The position numbers were made by a program, and so were the translations under genes. Positions 51,793-61,677 of a stretch of 64,000 nt of DNA are shown here, piece after piece. The notes under the pieces are model-generated. The model searched no databases and was not told where the DNA came from. It was given only the letters and a program-made list of their open reading frames with translations. The stretch's first letter is position 1. Every line of letters starts with the position of its first letter. The stretch is from Atopobium sp034113385 (GTDB lineage: Bacteria; Actinomycetota; Coriobacteriia; Coriobacteriales; Atopobiaceae). Location: the NCBI RefSeq assembly GCF_034113385.1, contig NZ_JAXEXL010000013.1, forward strand, positions 1 through 64,000. The letters run 5' to 3'.

Positions 51793-52749
51793 ATGGCCAA
51801 CATTGATGTCACAACCTGCAAAGTTGCACTTATTTCTGGTGGTTGGTCTGACGAGCGCGAAATTGCACTAGCAAGTGGACGTGCATGTGAGAAGGCATTA
51901 CACCAAGCAGGTTTTGAGCGCGTTGATTTTATCGACATTGCCGAGAAGGGCGCGGTATCTAAGCTTGAAAATGGTAACTACGATGTAGCCTTCATCGCAA
52001 TGCATGGTCTGTACGGTGAAGATGGCTGCATTCAGGGCTTGTGTGAGATTCTTCATGTGCCCTATACCTTCTCTGGTGTTCTGGCATCGGCAATGGGAAC
52101 TGAGAAGCAAATTACAAAAACGCTATACAAAGCAGCTGGTATTCCTACGCCTCATGGGTATGAAATTACAAAAGACCAGAAGATTGATGAGCAGTATGCA
52201 CAAAAACTTGTGGATGAGTTAGGTCTGCCAATCTTTGTAAAGCCTGCTACTAACGGATCAAGCTATGGAGTTTCACGTGTAACATCTGCTGAAGCGCTTC
52301 CTGGAGCAGTTAAGCTTGCGTGTGCAGGTGGCGATAATGCTCTGATTGAGAAGTGCGTTGTAGGAACAGAAATTACCGTACCTGTTATTGGCAATGATGA
52401 GCCACAGGCATTACCAATAGTAGAAATTGTTACGGGCGCAGAGTTCTACGATCTTAAAGTCAAATATGAGCCCTCTTCCTTGCATCATGTTATTCCAGCA
52501 AGACTTTCCGAGAAGGCCTATAAGCTAGCACAGCAGTATGCGTGTGAAGCGCATAAGATTTTGGGCTGTAGGGGAGCGTCACGTAGTGACTTTATTGTTA
52601 CTGCTGATGATGAACCTGTCTTGCTCGAGACAAACATGATTCCTGGCATGACTGAGACTTCACTTCTTCCTGACTCTGCACGTCATGCTGGAATTGAGTT
52701 TCCTGAACTTTGCCGCAAGTTTATTGAGTTTGCGCTCGAGTGCGCATAG
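51793..52749 (+). CDS. ddl: D-alanine-D-alanine ligase
   Basis: Makes the D-Ala-D-Ala dipeptide of peptidoglycan. The 318-residue ATP-grasp protein shows ISGGWSDEREIALASGRAC near the start, AMHGLYGEDG, FVKPATNGSSYGV and LLETNMIPGMTETSLLP. ATG at 51793 with GAGGAG seven bases upstream. The next gene starts eight to nine bases past its stop. The ligase-site region shows no obvious D-Lac change, but this cannot be judged by eye. Confidence 0.94.
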   Translation: MANIDVTTCKVALISGGWSDEREIALASGRACEKALHQAGFERVDFIDIAEKGAVSKLENGNYDVAFIAMHGLYGEDGCIQGLCEILHVPYTFSGVLASAMGTEKQITKTLYKAAGIPTPHGYEITKDQKIDEQYAQKLVDELGLPIFVKPATNGSSYGVSRVTSAEALPGAVKLACAGGDNALIEKCVVGTEITVPVIGNDEPQALPIVEIVTGAEFYDLKVKYEPSSLHHVIPARLSEKAYKLAQQYACEAHKILGCRGASRSDFIVTADDEPVLLETNMIPGMTETSLLPDSARHAGIEFPELCRKFIEFALECA

Positions 52750-52757
52750 GCGGTTAT

Positions 52758-55694
52758 ATGGTACAAACAACGAGTTCCGCATTGGTCGAGCAGTTTCTAC
52801 TGCCCGATACGCCTGTTGCTGTTGCGCAGCTTTATGGTGGTCTTCGAGAGCAAGCAGACCAACAAGATTTTGGTTTGCTGGTGGACGATGTTGTCGTCTT
52901 AGACACCGAGACCACAGGCCTATCGTTTAAAAAATGTGAACTCATAGAGATTGCAGCAGCACGTATTGAGGGTGGTCAGATTTCTGACACCTTTCAAACC
53001 TTTGTGCACCCGCACGCTCCAATTCCTGAAGAGATTACTAAGCTTACGCGCATTTCTAACGTTGATGTAGTGGACGCCCCCTCTGCAGAAGATGCGGTAG
53101 CAGCTTTGGCGAAGTTTGTTGGCGGCATGCCCGTTCTTGCACATAATGCTACGTTTGACCGAACGTTTATAGAAAAGGTCAAGGGCGGCAAACTAGTTAG
53201 TGATACGTGGATTGACACGCTTGCTTTAAGTCGTATTGCTTTGCCTCGCTTGTCTTCTCATAAGCTTGCAGATCTGGCGAGTATTTTTGGTTGCGCAGCG
53301 GTGTCACATCGTGCAATTGATGATGTAGTTGCCCTGGCTGGCGTTTGGCCTGTTATGTTATGTGGTCTTCTTAACTTAGGGCCGGGATTGCTACGAACGT
53401 TAGCAGATATGCACGAGGATATAAGCTGGCAATTTAGGCCTATCTTTAGCTACTTGGCACGTATGCAGCCCGAGAAACCCTTTGCGCTTGAGCATATTCG
53501 TCGTGAACTTTTGCTCGATGATGTGCCTGCGCGTAGGGATGCTGCAGCGTTTGATCAACCTATCAATCCCATTACAGCCAATCAGATTAATGAGGCATTT
53601 AGTTTGTCTGGTTGCGTTTCTCGCATGTATGATGCATTTGAGCTGCGTCCCGAACAGCTCCAAATGGCACAAGAAGTAAGGGCAGCTCAGGCGTCAGAGG
53701 AATCACGTTCAATAGAGGCGGGTACAGGCGTTGGTAAATCCATGGCATATTTATTGCCAAGCATTATGTATGCGCAACAAAACAACGTTACTGTGGGTGT
53801 TGCTACAAAAACAAATGCCTTAACAGACCAGCTGGTTGCCCATGAATTGCCTGCTTTAAACGATGTGCTCGAACAAGGAGTTCGTTATTTTGCGCTTAAA
53901 GGATACGAGCACTATCCCTGCTTGAGAAAAACCTTGCAAGCAACGTATACACATTTACCTGTTCAAGATGTGGATACAAGCATGCGCTCGCAGGCGACCA
54001 TCGCTCAAGATCAACTAACTGCTCTTGCGGTAACCTTAGCGTATGCCTGCCAGTCACCCTCAGGGGATTTAGATGCATTAGGCATTAAGTGGCGCAGTGT
54101 TCCACGCTCTTTGCTCACTACAACATCTGAAGAATGTGTTCGTGGTAGATGTCCGTTCTTTCCGCAGCTTTGTTTTGTACACGGTGCACGTCGTAGAGCA
54201 GCCTCTGCAGATGTTGTGGTCACTAATCACTCACTGCTGTTGCGCAATGTGGCAGCAGAAGGAAATATCTTGCCTCCTATTCGTCACTGGATTATTGATG
54301 AGGCTCATTCGTTAGAAGACGAAGCTCGGCGTCAGTGGGCGGTGGAGGTTTCTGCACATGCAGCACGCGCGGCATTTGAAAGCCTTGGTGGCGCTCACAC
54401 CGGTGCTATTCATGAATTATTGGTTCAAGCAGCAGGTATAGAAGGGTCTACGCTGGTAAGCTCCTTATTAACCAAGGCTGCTACCGCATGCACGCGCGCA
54501 TCTATTGCAATAAGCGAGCTTTTCTCGACCGTGGCAGACTTTTGTAAAGAACACAATCATTCGCGCGCCTATGACACGCAAACCATTTGGATTAGTCAGC
54601 AGCTTCGCACAAGCGATGCCTGGCAAGCGGTTATGGAGGCAGCCGAGCCCGCTATCCACGCGCTGGATGAAGCAGCTAAATTGATTCTTGAGGCGCAGAA
54701 AAAAATTGATGAGACAATCCAAAAGCCGCAGACTGAGCTTTCCAGTGAGGTGCGCAACCTTGCGGAACTTCTTGATGGGCTAAAGCTTATTATTTCTGGC
54801 GAAGATCAGAGCTATGTGTATTCTGCTCGCATAACTCGTGGTCGAGGTGGCCTTACGAGTGAAGCGCTTTTGGCTGAGAAGCTCGATATTGGTACTGAGC
54901 TGGCACAAAAGTGGCTGCCCGAGACCATAAGTACCATTTTTACGTCGGCAACCATTGCAATAGGCAATGATTTTACTCACTTTAATCATTCGGTGGGTGT
55001 GGATAGTTTGTCAGATGGTGCGCATAAAGATGTGCGTTTAAGTTCAAGTTTTGACTACGACAATAATATGCGTGTTCTTATTGCGCGAGACGTGCCACAG
55101 CCAAACGACCCAAGGTATCTAGAGGAGCTCGAGGACCTTCTGTTTGACGTGCATTGCGCTATGGGCGGTTCGGTGCTTACTTTGTTTACAAACCGTCGTG
55201 AGATGGAGCGTGTATACGAAGGTCTCCAGCCGCGCCTTGCAGGTAAAGGCCTCGACCTTGTTATGCAAGAGCGAAACAGTGCGCCAAAACAGCTGCGTAC
55301 TACGTTTTTGTCTCAAACCTCTTTGTCGCTCTTTGCACTTAAGGCATTTTGGGAGGGTTTTGATGCAAGTGGAGATACCTTGCGTTGCGTGGTTATTCCT
55401 AAGCTACCGTTTGCAAACCCCAATGACCCTCTTTCCAAAGAACGTGAGGTTAGAGAAGAGCGTTCCTGGTGGAAGCATTCGCTACCAGAGGCGATTATCT
55501 CGGTAAAGCAGGCTGCAGGACGACTGATTCGCAGCTCAACAGATGTGGGTGTGTTGGTGTTGGCAGACTCTCGCCTTGTAACTAAAGGTTATGGCAAGCA
55601 GTTCTTAACAAGTCTGCCCACCTCAAGCTGCACGGCGCTTGAAGCGTCAAACATTGGTCGCTACATTGAGCTGTGGCGTGATTCACAAAAGTAA
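52758..55694 (+). CDS. dinG: DnaQ exonuclease-DinG helicase fusion
   Basis: 978 residues. The N-terminal DEDDh exonuclease has VLDTETTGL, LAHNATFDRTF and SHRAIDDVV. The XPD-like helicase has Walker A AGTGVGKSMAYLLP, DEAH in IIDEAHSLEDEA, and the iron-sulfur cysteines HYPCLRK plus CVRGRCPFFPQLC. Probably processes DNA ends or R-loops during repair. The ATG at 52758 has AGGCGG upstream; a GTG at 52740 overlaps ddl. It is convergent with the WYL regulators. Confidence 0.92.
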   Translation: MVQTTSSALVEQFLLPDTPVAVAQLYGGLREQADQQDFGLLVDDVVVLDTETTGLSFKKCELIEIAAARIEGGQISDTFQTFVHPHAPIPEEITKLTRISNVDVVDAPSAEDAVAALAKFVGGMPVLAHNATFDRTFIEKVKGGKLVSDTWIDTLALSRIALPRLSSHKLADLASIFGCAAVSHRAIDDVVALAGVWPVMLCGLLNLGPGLLRTLADMHEDISWQFRPIFSYLARMQPEKPFALEHIRRELLLDDVPARRDAAAFDQPINPITANQINEAFSLSGCVSRMYDAFELRPEQLQMAQEVRAAQASEESRSIEAGTGVGKSMAYLLPSIMYAQQNNVTVGVATKTNALTDQLVAHELPALNDVLEQGVRYFALKGYEHYPCLRKTLQATYTHLPVQDVDTSMRSQATIAQDQLTALAVTLAYACQSPSGDLDALGIKWRSVPRSLLTTTSEECVRGRCPFFPQLCFVHGARRRAASADVVVTNHSLLLRNVAAEGNILPPIRHWIIDEAHSLEDEARRQWAVEVSAHAARAAFESLGGAHTGAIHELLVQAAGIEGSTLVSSLLTKAATACTRASIAISELFSTVADFCKEHNHSRAYDTQTIWISQQLRTSDAWQAVMEAAEPAIHALDEAAKLILEAQKKIDETIQKPQTELSSEVRNLAELLDGLKLIISGEDQSYVYSARITRGRGGLTSEALLAEKLDIGTELAQKWLPETISTIFTSATIAIGNDFTHFNHSVGVDSLSDGAHKDVRLSSSFDYDNNMRVLIARDVPQPNDPRYLEELEDLLFDVHCAMGGSVLTLFTNRREMERVYEGLQPRLAGKGLDLVMQERNSAPKQLRTTFLSQTSLSLFALKAFWEGFDASGDTLRCVVIPKLPFANPNDPLSKEREVREERSWWKHSLPEAIISVKQAAGRLIRSSTDVGVLVLADSRLVTKGYGKQFLTSLPTSSCTALEASNIGRYIELWRDSQK

Positions 55695-55742
55695 CCGTAC
55701 TTGGCTTTGCGAGTCGCATCATCCTTGCGGCTACTGCTGTTG

Positions 55743-56759
55743 CTACTGCTGTTGCCGCTGCTTGAGTTGCTTGGCAAGAAGGTCTTGGGCATAGTCCGAG
55801 ACCTTCTTTGCGAGGTTTGGGTCTTTAATTTTGACGCGTCTGCCGCAGGCAGCAAGATGCCGAATGAGCCAAGGAGAACCATAGTTGGGAATGACAAGCT
55901 CCACGCTTGTATCGTCATGCTGCGTACGCTGAATTGGATGCCAAGGATAGAGCTCTTCGAGCCGGGGGTCTAACAGCGTAATAGTTGTTGTTGCGACGGC
56001 CTGCTCGTTGTTTTTCTTGTGCGCCGCCAGTTTCTTATACAGCACTTGCTTAGTCAAGCTGCTCTTATTTTTGCCCTGCTCATTCTGACCCTGCGGGTAC
56101 ACTGGAGCTTTGTGCTGAAGATTACTGATTCGATCAAGCCTAAACGTTCGGAACTGATCGCTTGCAAACTCATACGCCTCCAGATACGCAAAACCGTCCT
56201 GCACATATACGGTATAGGGGAATACCAGGCGATTCTTTGTTGTATTACTGTGCTGAGAGGCATAAGTAAACGCAAGGCAGTAGTCACTCATAAGCGCTTT
56301 AATGCAGCCGAGAAGAACGTCGGAGTTTGTAAGCGTATGAGCACTAGCAACGGTCCGAGCAATTTCTTGGGCGTTTGTTGTGGGTTGCGCATAGCTGTGT
56401 TGAATAAGCTGGTAAAGAGGGGAGGCGTCATCAAAGCCGCTTGTCTGTAGCGCCGCAAGCAAGGCAATTGATTCTGCTTTTGTAAGACGTAACGGCTTTA
56501 CGGGAGTGTGGGAAGAGATAAGTTCAAGCTCGTCGTCATTCTCGCCACATGCGAGGGGGAGGTATGAAGTCTCATCACCTGCCACGTCCACAAGCATGTC
56601 CATGAGCCGCTGTGCTTCGTCATACGAGATGCCAAGCTTGTTGGCAACGCCTTGTGTTTGAATTGGCTCATGAGATTGGCTGAGTGCACCAAGCAAAACG
56701 GTGAGCTGTTTGATGGTTGTTTGTCCGCCTTTACGGCCGCGCATTGATTTAGAGCTCAT
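55743..56759 (-). CDS. WYL-domain transcriptional regulator (PafC-like)
   Basis: 338 residues: an N-terminal winged helix (TTIKQLTVLLGALSQ, ANKLGISYDEAQRLMDMLVD) and a WYL-type domain (CLAFTYASQ, FPYTVYVQDGFAYLEAYEFASDQFRTFRLDRI) with the typical Arg-Asp-Arg end. It overlaps the upstream WYL gene by 11 bp, the arrangement of actinobacterial PafB-PafC pairs, which in mycobacteria act as a heterodimer in the DNA-damage response. A CAG/CAA-rich Gln tail ends the protein. Confidence 0.82.
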   Translation of the reverse strand: MSSKSMRGRKGGQTTIKQLTVLLGALSQSHEPIQTQGVANKLGISYDEAQRLMDMLVDVAGDETSYLPLACGENDDELELISSHTPVKPLRLTKAESIALLAALQTSGFDDASPLYQLIQHSYAQPTTNAQEIARTVASAHTLTNSDVLLGCIKALMSDYCLAFTYASQHSNTTKNRLVFPYTVYVQDGFAYLEAYEFASDQFRTFRLDRISNLQHKAPVYPQGQNEQGKNKSSLTKQVLYKKLAAHKKNNEQAVATTTITLLDPRLEELYPWHPIQRTQHDDTSVELVIPNYGSPWLIRHLAACGRRVKIKDPNLAKKVSDYAQDLLAKQLKQRQQQ

Positions 56760-57780
56760 TATGCGAAGCCTCCTTAAGCAGGGTTATATAGGCATCTACC
56801 AGCGTATCTGGAGAAGTGGGCGTAAACGCGTTTGCAAGAGCCCAGCGTGCTGCCTCGTGAAGGTAGTTCGGATTAATAGATAGAACAAGTTCATTAAGCT
56901 GCTGGTTATATGTGGCGGAAGTCTTGTCCAGTTGTTGTGCCAAAGTAGTCTGCTCTGATGTGGAAGGGACAAAAAACACCGCTTTTACTTGCTCTTCTCC
57001 GTATTGGAAGGGAAGTTTGAGGTAGTCTTTTACAGAAAAGCTCGCCGGAATAGTGTAGTGCGTAGAAAGAGGCACCACGCTTTGCAGACGATCTTCTCTA
57101 AAGATGCGAATATCGTTGAAGTTAGGGGTGTCGGAAGAGAAGGACGCTCCAACAAAGTAAGAAATACCACGAGAGGAAAACAAGCCCAAAAGCGCCAGCT
57201 TGCGTGTGCTGTGGGCGCCCGCTGCGTTACGGTATTCAATGCAACAGCCACAGTGGTTTACAAAGCACGCATGCAGTTTGGCAATCATTGGTGATGGGGC
57301 CGTTGTGTTATGGAAGCTTGTGGTGCTTGTTGCAAGAGCAGTTGCGGTATCCAGGGTAAACACTCGATGGATTTTAGCCAGCGCCATACGCAGGTCTTCT
57401 CGATAAGGGAAGTCGGGTTGATGTAAATACGGTGCACAAATTGATTGAATAGCCATGGCGTCGTCATGCGTTAAGGCAGAGTCATCGGCAAACGTGGCTT
57501 TCTTGTCCAACATATACACATCACCAAGCGAGGCATCGCGTACAGAAATGATGGAAATGCCACATTCTGCCAGGTAGCTTCGGTCTCGTTTAAAGGCCTT
57601 CTCGGCAGCAGCTTTGGAAAGATGTGTATACAGCGCTGCGGTAACTTCTGTGAGCGAAAGGGGAGCAGAGGCGCTCATAAACAGCACTGCTAGAGAAGTA
57701 ACACGCTCTGCCATTTGCTCATTTTTAGACAACGGTGTCCCAAAATCATCTTCTGCAAACACCTTTGTTTGTTCGCTCAC
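56749..57780 (-). CDS. WYL-domain transcriptional regulator (PafB-like)
   Basis: 343 residues: N-terminal winged helix (LTEVTAALYTHLSKAAAEKAFKRDRSYLAE) and WYL region (CIEYRNAAGAHSTRKLALLGLFSSRGISYFVGAS, RIFREDRLQSV). GTG at 57780 with GGAGG upstream. It is the first gene of the overlapping pair, close to the convergent DinG-type helicase, which suggests a damage-response link by analogy with PafBC. Confidence 0.8.
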   Translation of the reverse strand: MSEQTKVFAEDDFGTPLSKNEQMAERVTSLAVLFMSASAPLSLTEVTAALYTHLSKAAAEKAFKRDRSYLAECGISIISVRDASLGDVYMLDKKATFADDSALTHDDAMAIQSICAPYLHQPDFPYREDLRMALAKIHRVFTLDTATALATSTTSFHNTTAPSPMIAKLHACFVNHCGCCIEYRNAAGAHSTRKLALLGLFSSRGISYFVGASFSSDTPNFNDIRIFREDRLQSVVPLSTHYTIPASFSVKDYLKLPFQYGEEQVKAVFFVPSTSEQTTLAQQLDKTSATYNQQLNELVLSINPNYLHEAARWALANAFTPTSPDTLVDAYITLLKEASHNEL

Positions 57781-57905
57781 GAACCCTCCTCATACGCGCA
57801 TCGATTTTCTATACTGTTATATCCTTGATAGTATTAAATAATTCATACCAGTATTGTTGGCAGTACAATTAAGAGAGCAGAGCAAAAAAGAGCGGAGCTT
57901 GTTGC

Positions 57906-59021
57906 ATGAGCAATCATACATCGCGTCACATGGCACCATCCACTGACACGCCGTCTAAAAACTCAAGTACCAAGACCGCCGCTATGAACAGTTCTTCTGA
58001 CCATACCACTGCTTCTCATACTGTTGCCACTACTCCTACACCACGCCGCGATCAAAAGAAGATACCGCTTGCCATAAAGATTGGCGCAAGTCTTATTGCC
58101 GTATTAATTCTTGGCAGTGCTGGTTACTTAATTTGGCGTCATTTAACAGGTGCAGCTCAGGCAAAAGAGCAAATTTCTGCAGCTATTGCCTCTGTTTCAG
58201 AAAATGATGCTGCCATTGTTCCGCTTAACAATACCATTACATCTGACTTGGGCACCAAAACAAGTGAGGAACTTACTAAGATTAACGATGCAGCAAAAAA
58301 GAGCATCTCTTCCTTGGACGAAGCTCAAACCCATGTAAATAATGCGCGGTCACTGGATGAGTTTATGACCGATGATGAGCGTGCCGTTGTTCAAGCATTG
58401 CAGGATTCCATCGACCAGCGCCATAAGCTCATTGAAGCCGGTGCCGAGGTTCTTACCGTGGACATTGGAGCCCTCGATGCAAAGGCATTTCTCACCCAAG
58501 CTATGGAAAAAGCTGTTTCTGCAGACTCCAATATCGAGAAATCCGTCGAGGCAGCAGCGGAGTATGCAAAGTCACTTGCAAAGGAGGAGTCATCTGTAAC
58601 TGATGCGCAGGTGCCTATTGAGTATGACAAAGCTGCGTTGGATGACATTACAGCTGCTCAAGGATTTGAAAACAATGCTGAGCAAGCTTTTTCTCAGGCT
58701 GACTATTCGGTATATACCAAGTATCTAGCCGCTCGCAAGGATGCAATCAATGCCTTACTAGAGGCAGACACCCATATTGCTTCTGGTGACTTTGATAAGG
58801 CACAAACAAGCATTGAGGATTACAACAAGCGTGAGGCAGCCAGTTCTGATCTTGCAAAACAGCTCCCAGAGACACCCGATGTCTTTTTGAGCGAGTCATA
58901 TGATGCTGCGCTCAAGAAACCGCTTGATACCTATAAAGCCATTGCCGAGAAGCTTGCTGCAACTGACGGAAAGGTCAGAAATTATCAAGGTCTTGCAGCC
59001 GGAGGCTCAAAAAAGGCGTAG
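57906..59021 (+). CDS. Unknown membrane-anchored coiled-coil protein
   Basis: 371 residues. A Ser/Thr-rich cytoplasmic start of about 50 residues, one membrane helix at about 54-74 (ASLIAVLILGSAGYLIW), then about 290 residues of Ala/Glu/Asp/Lys-rich helix outside the membrane, with repeated heptad-like stretches. No family recognised. ATG with GGAG eight to ten bases upstream. It could be an envelope spacer or a cell-wall-associated protein. Confidence 0.68.
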   Translation: MSNHTSRHMAPSTDTPSKNSSTKTAAMNSSSDHTTASHTVATTPTPRRDQKKIPLAIKIGASLIAVLILGSAGYLIWRHLTGAAQAKEQISAAIASVSENDAAIVPLNNTITSDLGTKTSEELTKINDAAKKSISSLDEAQTHVNNARSLDEFMTDDERAVVQALQDSIDQRHKLIEAGAEVLTVDIGALDAKAFLTQAMEKAVSADSNIEKSVEAAAEYAKSLAKEESSVTDAQVPIEYDKAALDDITAAQGFENNAEQAFSQADYSVYTKYLAARKDAINALLEADTHIASGDFDKAQTSIEDYNKREAASSDLAKQLPETPDVFLSESYDAALKKPLDTYKAIAEKLAATDGKVRNYQGLAAGGSKKA

Positions 59022-59156
59022 AGATTAAGGAAAATCTTCCTTATAACGGCTTAAATCGCCCAGTAAACCATTCTCCAAGTGCGGCATTTTGTTTTAGGAC
59101 GTATACTCTTAGCATGACTATCAAAATGTAGTGAGAAGGTCCAAAGGAAGACTTTT

Positions 59157-61628
59157 ATGCCGACCAAAACTAATACGTATCTTGAATACCTCGATCAGCA
59201 GACGCCCATTGCTCCTGCAAACAGCCAAGAGGAGCTTCAGGAAGCCCAGAATATCGAAGCATTCTTTGCGTCTCGTGGCTTAGAGACGACGGTTCAGGAA
59301 TTTGATGCCTCTACAGCAGCTCCTATTATTAGAGCAATTATGCAGGTTACCCTGCTTGTAGGCATCTTACTTTCACATATTGGTAATACAGTCCTGTCTG
59401 TTATTGCCATGTTTATTACCTTGGCAGCAGCAGCGTTGCTCATCATGGATGTGATGGGTAAAGATATTTTTACACGCCGCACTCCTCCTGCTAAGAGCCA
59501 AAACGTAGTTGCTGTACATCGCGCTTCTGGTCCTTTGGTTTCTAAGGGCAATCGTCCTATTGTGATCGTTGCTCACTATGACACTCCTTATGAGAACTTC
59601 TTGTTCAATCCTGCTATTGCCAAGGCACAGCCTTATATTCGTATTGCAGCCATTTGGAGCGTACCTGTCGTTGCGTTTTGCGTAATTTTCCAGCCTTTTG
59701 CTATGCTCGGCGGTTTTCGAGTACTTCTTTGGGTTATAGGCATACTCGCTGGTCTTGCCCCTTGCTGTGTGGGTATTGCTACGTTGGCAGAACGTCGTAT
59801 GGGTTGTACCACTGGTGCTAACGACAATAAATCTTCTATCGCGGCACTTTTTGATATTGCCGCTACCATTCGCCCCACTGAGGAAGAAAAATCTGACATG
59901 TTCCAAAAGGTAGCTGCTTCTACTGATGATGCGGATGCAGATGCAGGTGTAGCTGCCACCTCAGATGCCCCTGCTGAAGAGCCTACACCCGAGCCTGAGC
60001 CTCGTTATGAAGAAGTAGTTGGCGTACGCCATGGTGAAGAAGTACTTCGTAAGCTTGGTATGCTTCCCACTTCTTGTGAGATTGAGTATGTAGAGCCCAA
60101 GATTATTGAGTATGTAACCCCAGAGCATAAAAGTACAACCACTACTCCTCTGGCAGATTCTTTATCAGACGATGTTTCTGCGCAGGAAGAAGCAGGTTCT
60201 GATGAGCTTACCGATGCGTACAATCAGGATGAATCTACTGCGGGTAAGACTACTCGCATGAAGATGCCTGTTGCTGTAACCGATTTCTTCTCACGTGTTA
60301 AGGATTTTGCATCCAGCAAGATGCGCCATCCTGCTCCTTCTGATGTGCCTCTCGTAGAAACAACTCCCGAGCAGATGGAGGATATTACCCCTGCAGATGC
60401 TACCTCTGCTACCAAGGATGCAAAGGGTACAGCAGTGCCAGACACCACTGCAGAGAAAACCGTTCTGGCTCCCGCCTTAGATTCAGAAACTATTGCTCAA
60501 CACGCAGCAACGTCTCCTTCTAAGACAACTGAGCTTCCTGATTTAAGTGCAGAAGAGCAGGTTAATCTTGCTCGTCGCGTTTCTTTGTTTGATTTACCCG
60601 ACCCCTCTCGCGCAGAAGTTGATCCTCTTAGCCCTGAAGGTGTCATAGATGCACACGTTATGGCAGAGGATGATGTGCCACAGCCAGACGCTGCAAGTGA
60701 TGACAATAATGGTGCGTCCGCGCTCTCTCTTGTAGAGGATGGCGAGCCAACCACTCAGTCTGCCATGCCCGCTGTATCTAAGCTTAGCGCTGATGTTATG
60801 CATCCTCTCAGCAAGGCGTCGGCTCGCAAGAAACTTCGTTTGTTTGGCAAGAAAAAGCAGAACAATGATTCTTTCTCTGAGTTCCTTGGCGTAGATGAAG
60901 ACTTTAATGCCAAAACTGATGGCAACAAGATTGGTTCTTGGGATAACTTTGAAACTCAAGATAATGAGGCTAAATCTAATTCCTCTGATGATTCAGATGC
61001 TCCTAACACCTCTGACAAACCAGATACTCCTTGGAAGGGTGGCGCAACGCGCAACGCTCTATTCCAGGTAATCGAGGGTGAGGCCGGCGAGAAGACCAGC
61101 GAGTCCGATGACCAAATCACAGACGAAGACATACCAACGGACGAAGACCTTCGCGATGCTGTTTTGTCCATGTCTGATGATGAACTGCTTTGCCATGATA
61201 TTTGGCTTGTTGCTCTGGGTTCATCTGCACTTGACCACGCAGGTATGACTGCTTTCTTACAGGAATATCGTAGGTCTTGCCGTGGTTCTTTTGTTATTAA
61301 CCTCGATAGCATCGGTGCTGGTCAGCTAAGCATGTACACCAATGAAGGCGCTTATCATAATCGCCGTGCTGATCGTCGCTTGGTTCGTTTGCTTACCAAT
61401 ACTGCCAGTGACTTACACATTGATGTGGTTAAAGCGAGCCATCGCTGGGGTGATACAGACGCAACTAAGGCAATGCGTTCTTCCATGCGTTCCGTTACCC
61501 TTGCTGGCCTTGATGAAAATGGCCTTCCTGCACTATCGCATACTGCAGATGATGTAATTGAGGAAGTAGATCCAAGGCAGATTAAGAGCGTTTCTGCATT
61601 AATTTGCGAGCTTATCCGTCGTTCATAA
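59157..61628 (+). CDS. M28 peptidase-like membrane protein with long acidic insertion and altered active site
   Basis: 823 residues. The fold signs of an M28 zinc aminopeptidase are split across the protein: AHYDTP (His140, Asp142), GANDNKSS (Asp223), LDSIGAG (Asp717) and LSHTADD (His795). The usual ALGxEE motif reads ALGSSALDHAG (Ser689-Ser690), so the catalytic Glu and a zinc-ligand Glu are missing. Hydrophobic helices lie at about 53-100 and 160-213. About 445 Asp/Glu/Ser/Thr-rich residues are inserted between 229 and 675. It may be an inactive or repurposed peptidase. ATG with AAAGGAAG upstream. Confidence 0.75.
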   Translation: MPTKTNTYLEYLDQQTPIAPANSQEELQEAQNIEAFFASRGLETTVQEFDASTAAPIIRAIMQVTLLVGILLSHIGNTVLSVIAMFITLAAAALLIMDVMGKDIFTRRTPPAKSQNVVAVHRASGPLVSKGNRPIVIVAHYDTPYENFLFNPAIAKAQPYIRIAAIWSVPVVAFCVIFQPFAMLGGFRVLLWVIGILAGLAPCCVGIATLAERRMGCTTGANDNKSSIAALFDIAATIRPTEEEKSDMFQKVAASTDDADADAGVAATSDAPAEEPTPEPEPRYEEVVGVRHGEEVLRKLGMLPTSCEIEYVEPKIIEYVTPEHKSTTTTPLADSLSDDVSAQEEAGSDELTDAYNQDESTAGKTTRMKMPVAVTDFFSRVKDFASSKMRHPAPSDVPLVETTPEQMEDITPADATSATKDAKGTAVPDTTAEKTVLAPALDSETIAQHAATSPSKTTELPDLSAEEQVNLARRVSLFDLPDPSRAEVDPLSPEGVIDAHVMAEDDVPQPDAASDDNNGASALSLVEDGEPTTQSAMPAVSKLSADVMHPLSKASARKKLRLFGKKKQNNDSFSEFLGVDEDFNAKTDGNKIGSWDNFETQDNEAKSNSSDDSDAPNTSDKPDTPWKGGATRNALFQVIEGEAGEKTSESDDQITDEDIPTDEDLRDAVLSMSDDELLCHDIWLVALGSSALDHAGMTAFLQEYRRSCRGSFVINLDSIGAGQLSMYTNEGAYHNRRADRRLVRLLTNTASDLHIDVVKASHRWGDTDATKAMRSSMRSVTLAGLDENGLPALSHTADDVIEEVDPRQIKSVSALICELIRRS

Positions 61629-61633
61629 CACCT

Positions 61634-61665
61634 AAGAAACGGAGCCAGAGTTGGCTCCGTTTCTT
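61634..61665. terminator. Bidirectional terminator between convergent genes
   Basis: A 14-bp perfect stem, AAGAAACGGAGCCA (61634-61647) with its complement (61652-61665). A/T-rich ends give short T-runs on both strands. It separates the M28-like gene from the convergent LPXTG protein gene. Confidence 0.88.
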
Positions 61666-61677
61666 TAAACGAGCCTG

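Noticed and set aside
55735..55775. CTG/TTG-rich tract at the end of the WYL gene as a repeat locus
   Set aside because: It is explained as a short Gln-rich coding tail and is not a regular tandem array.
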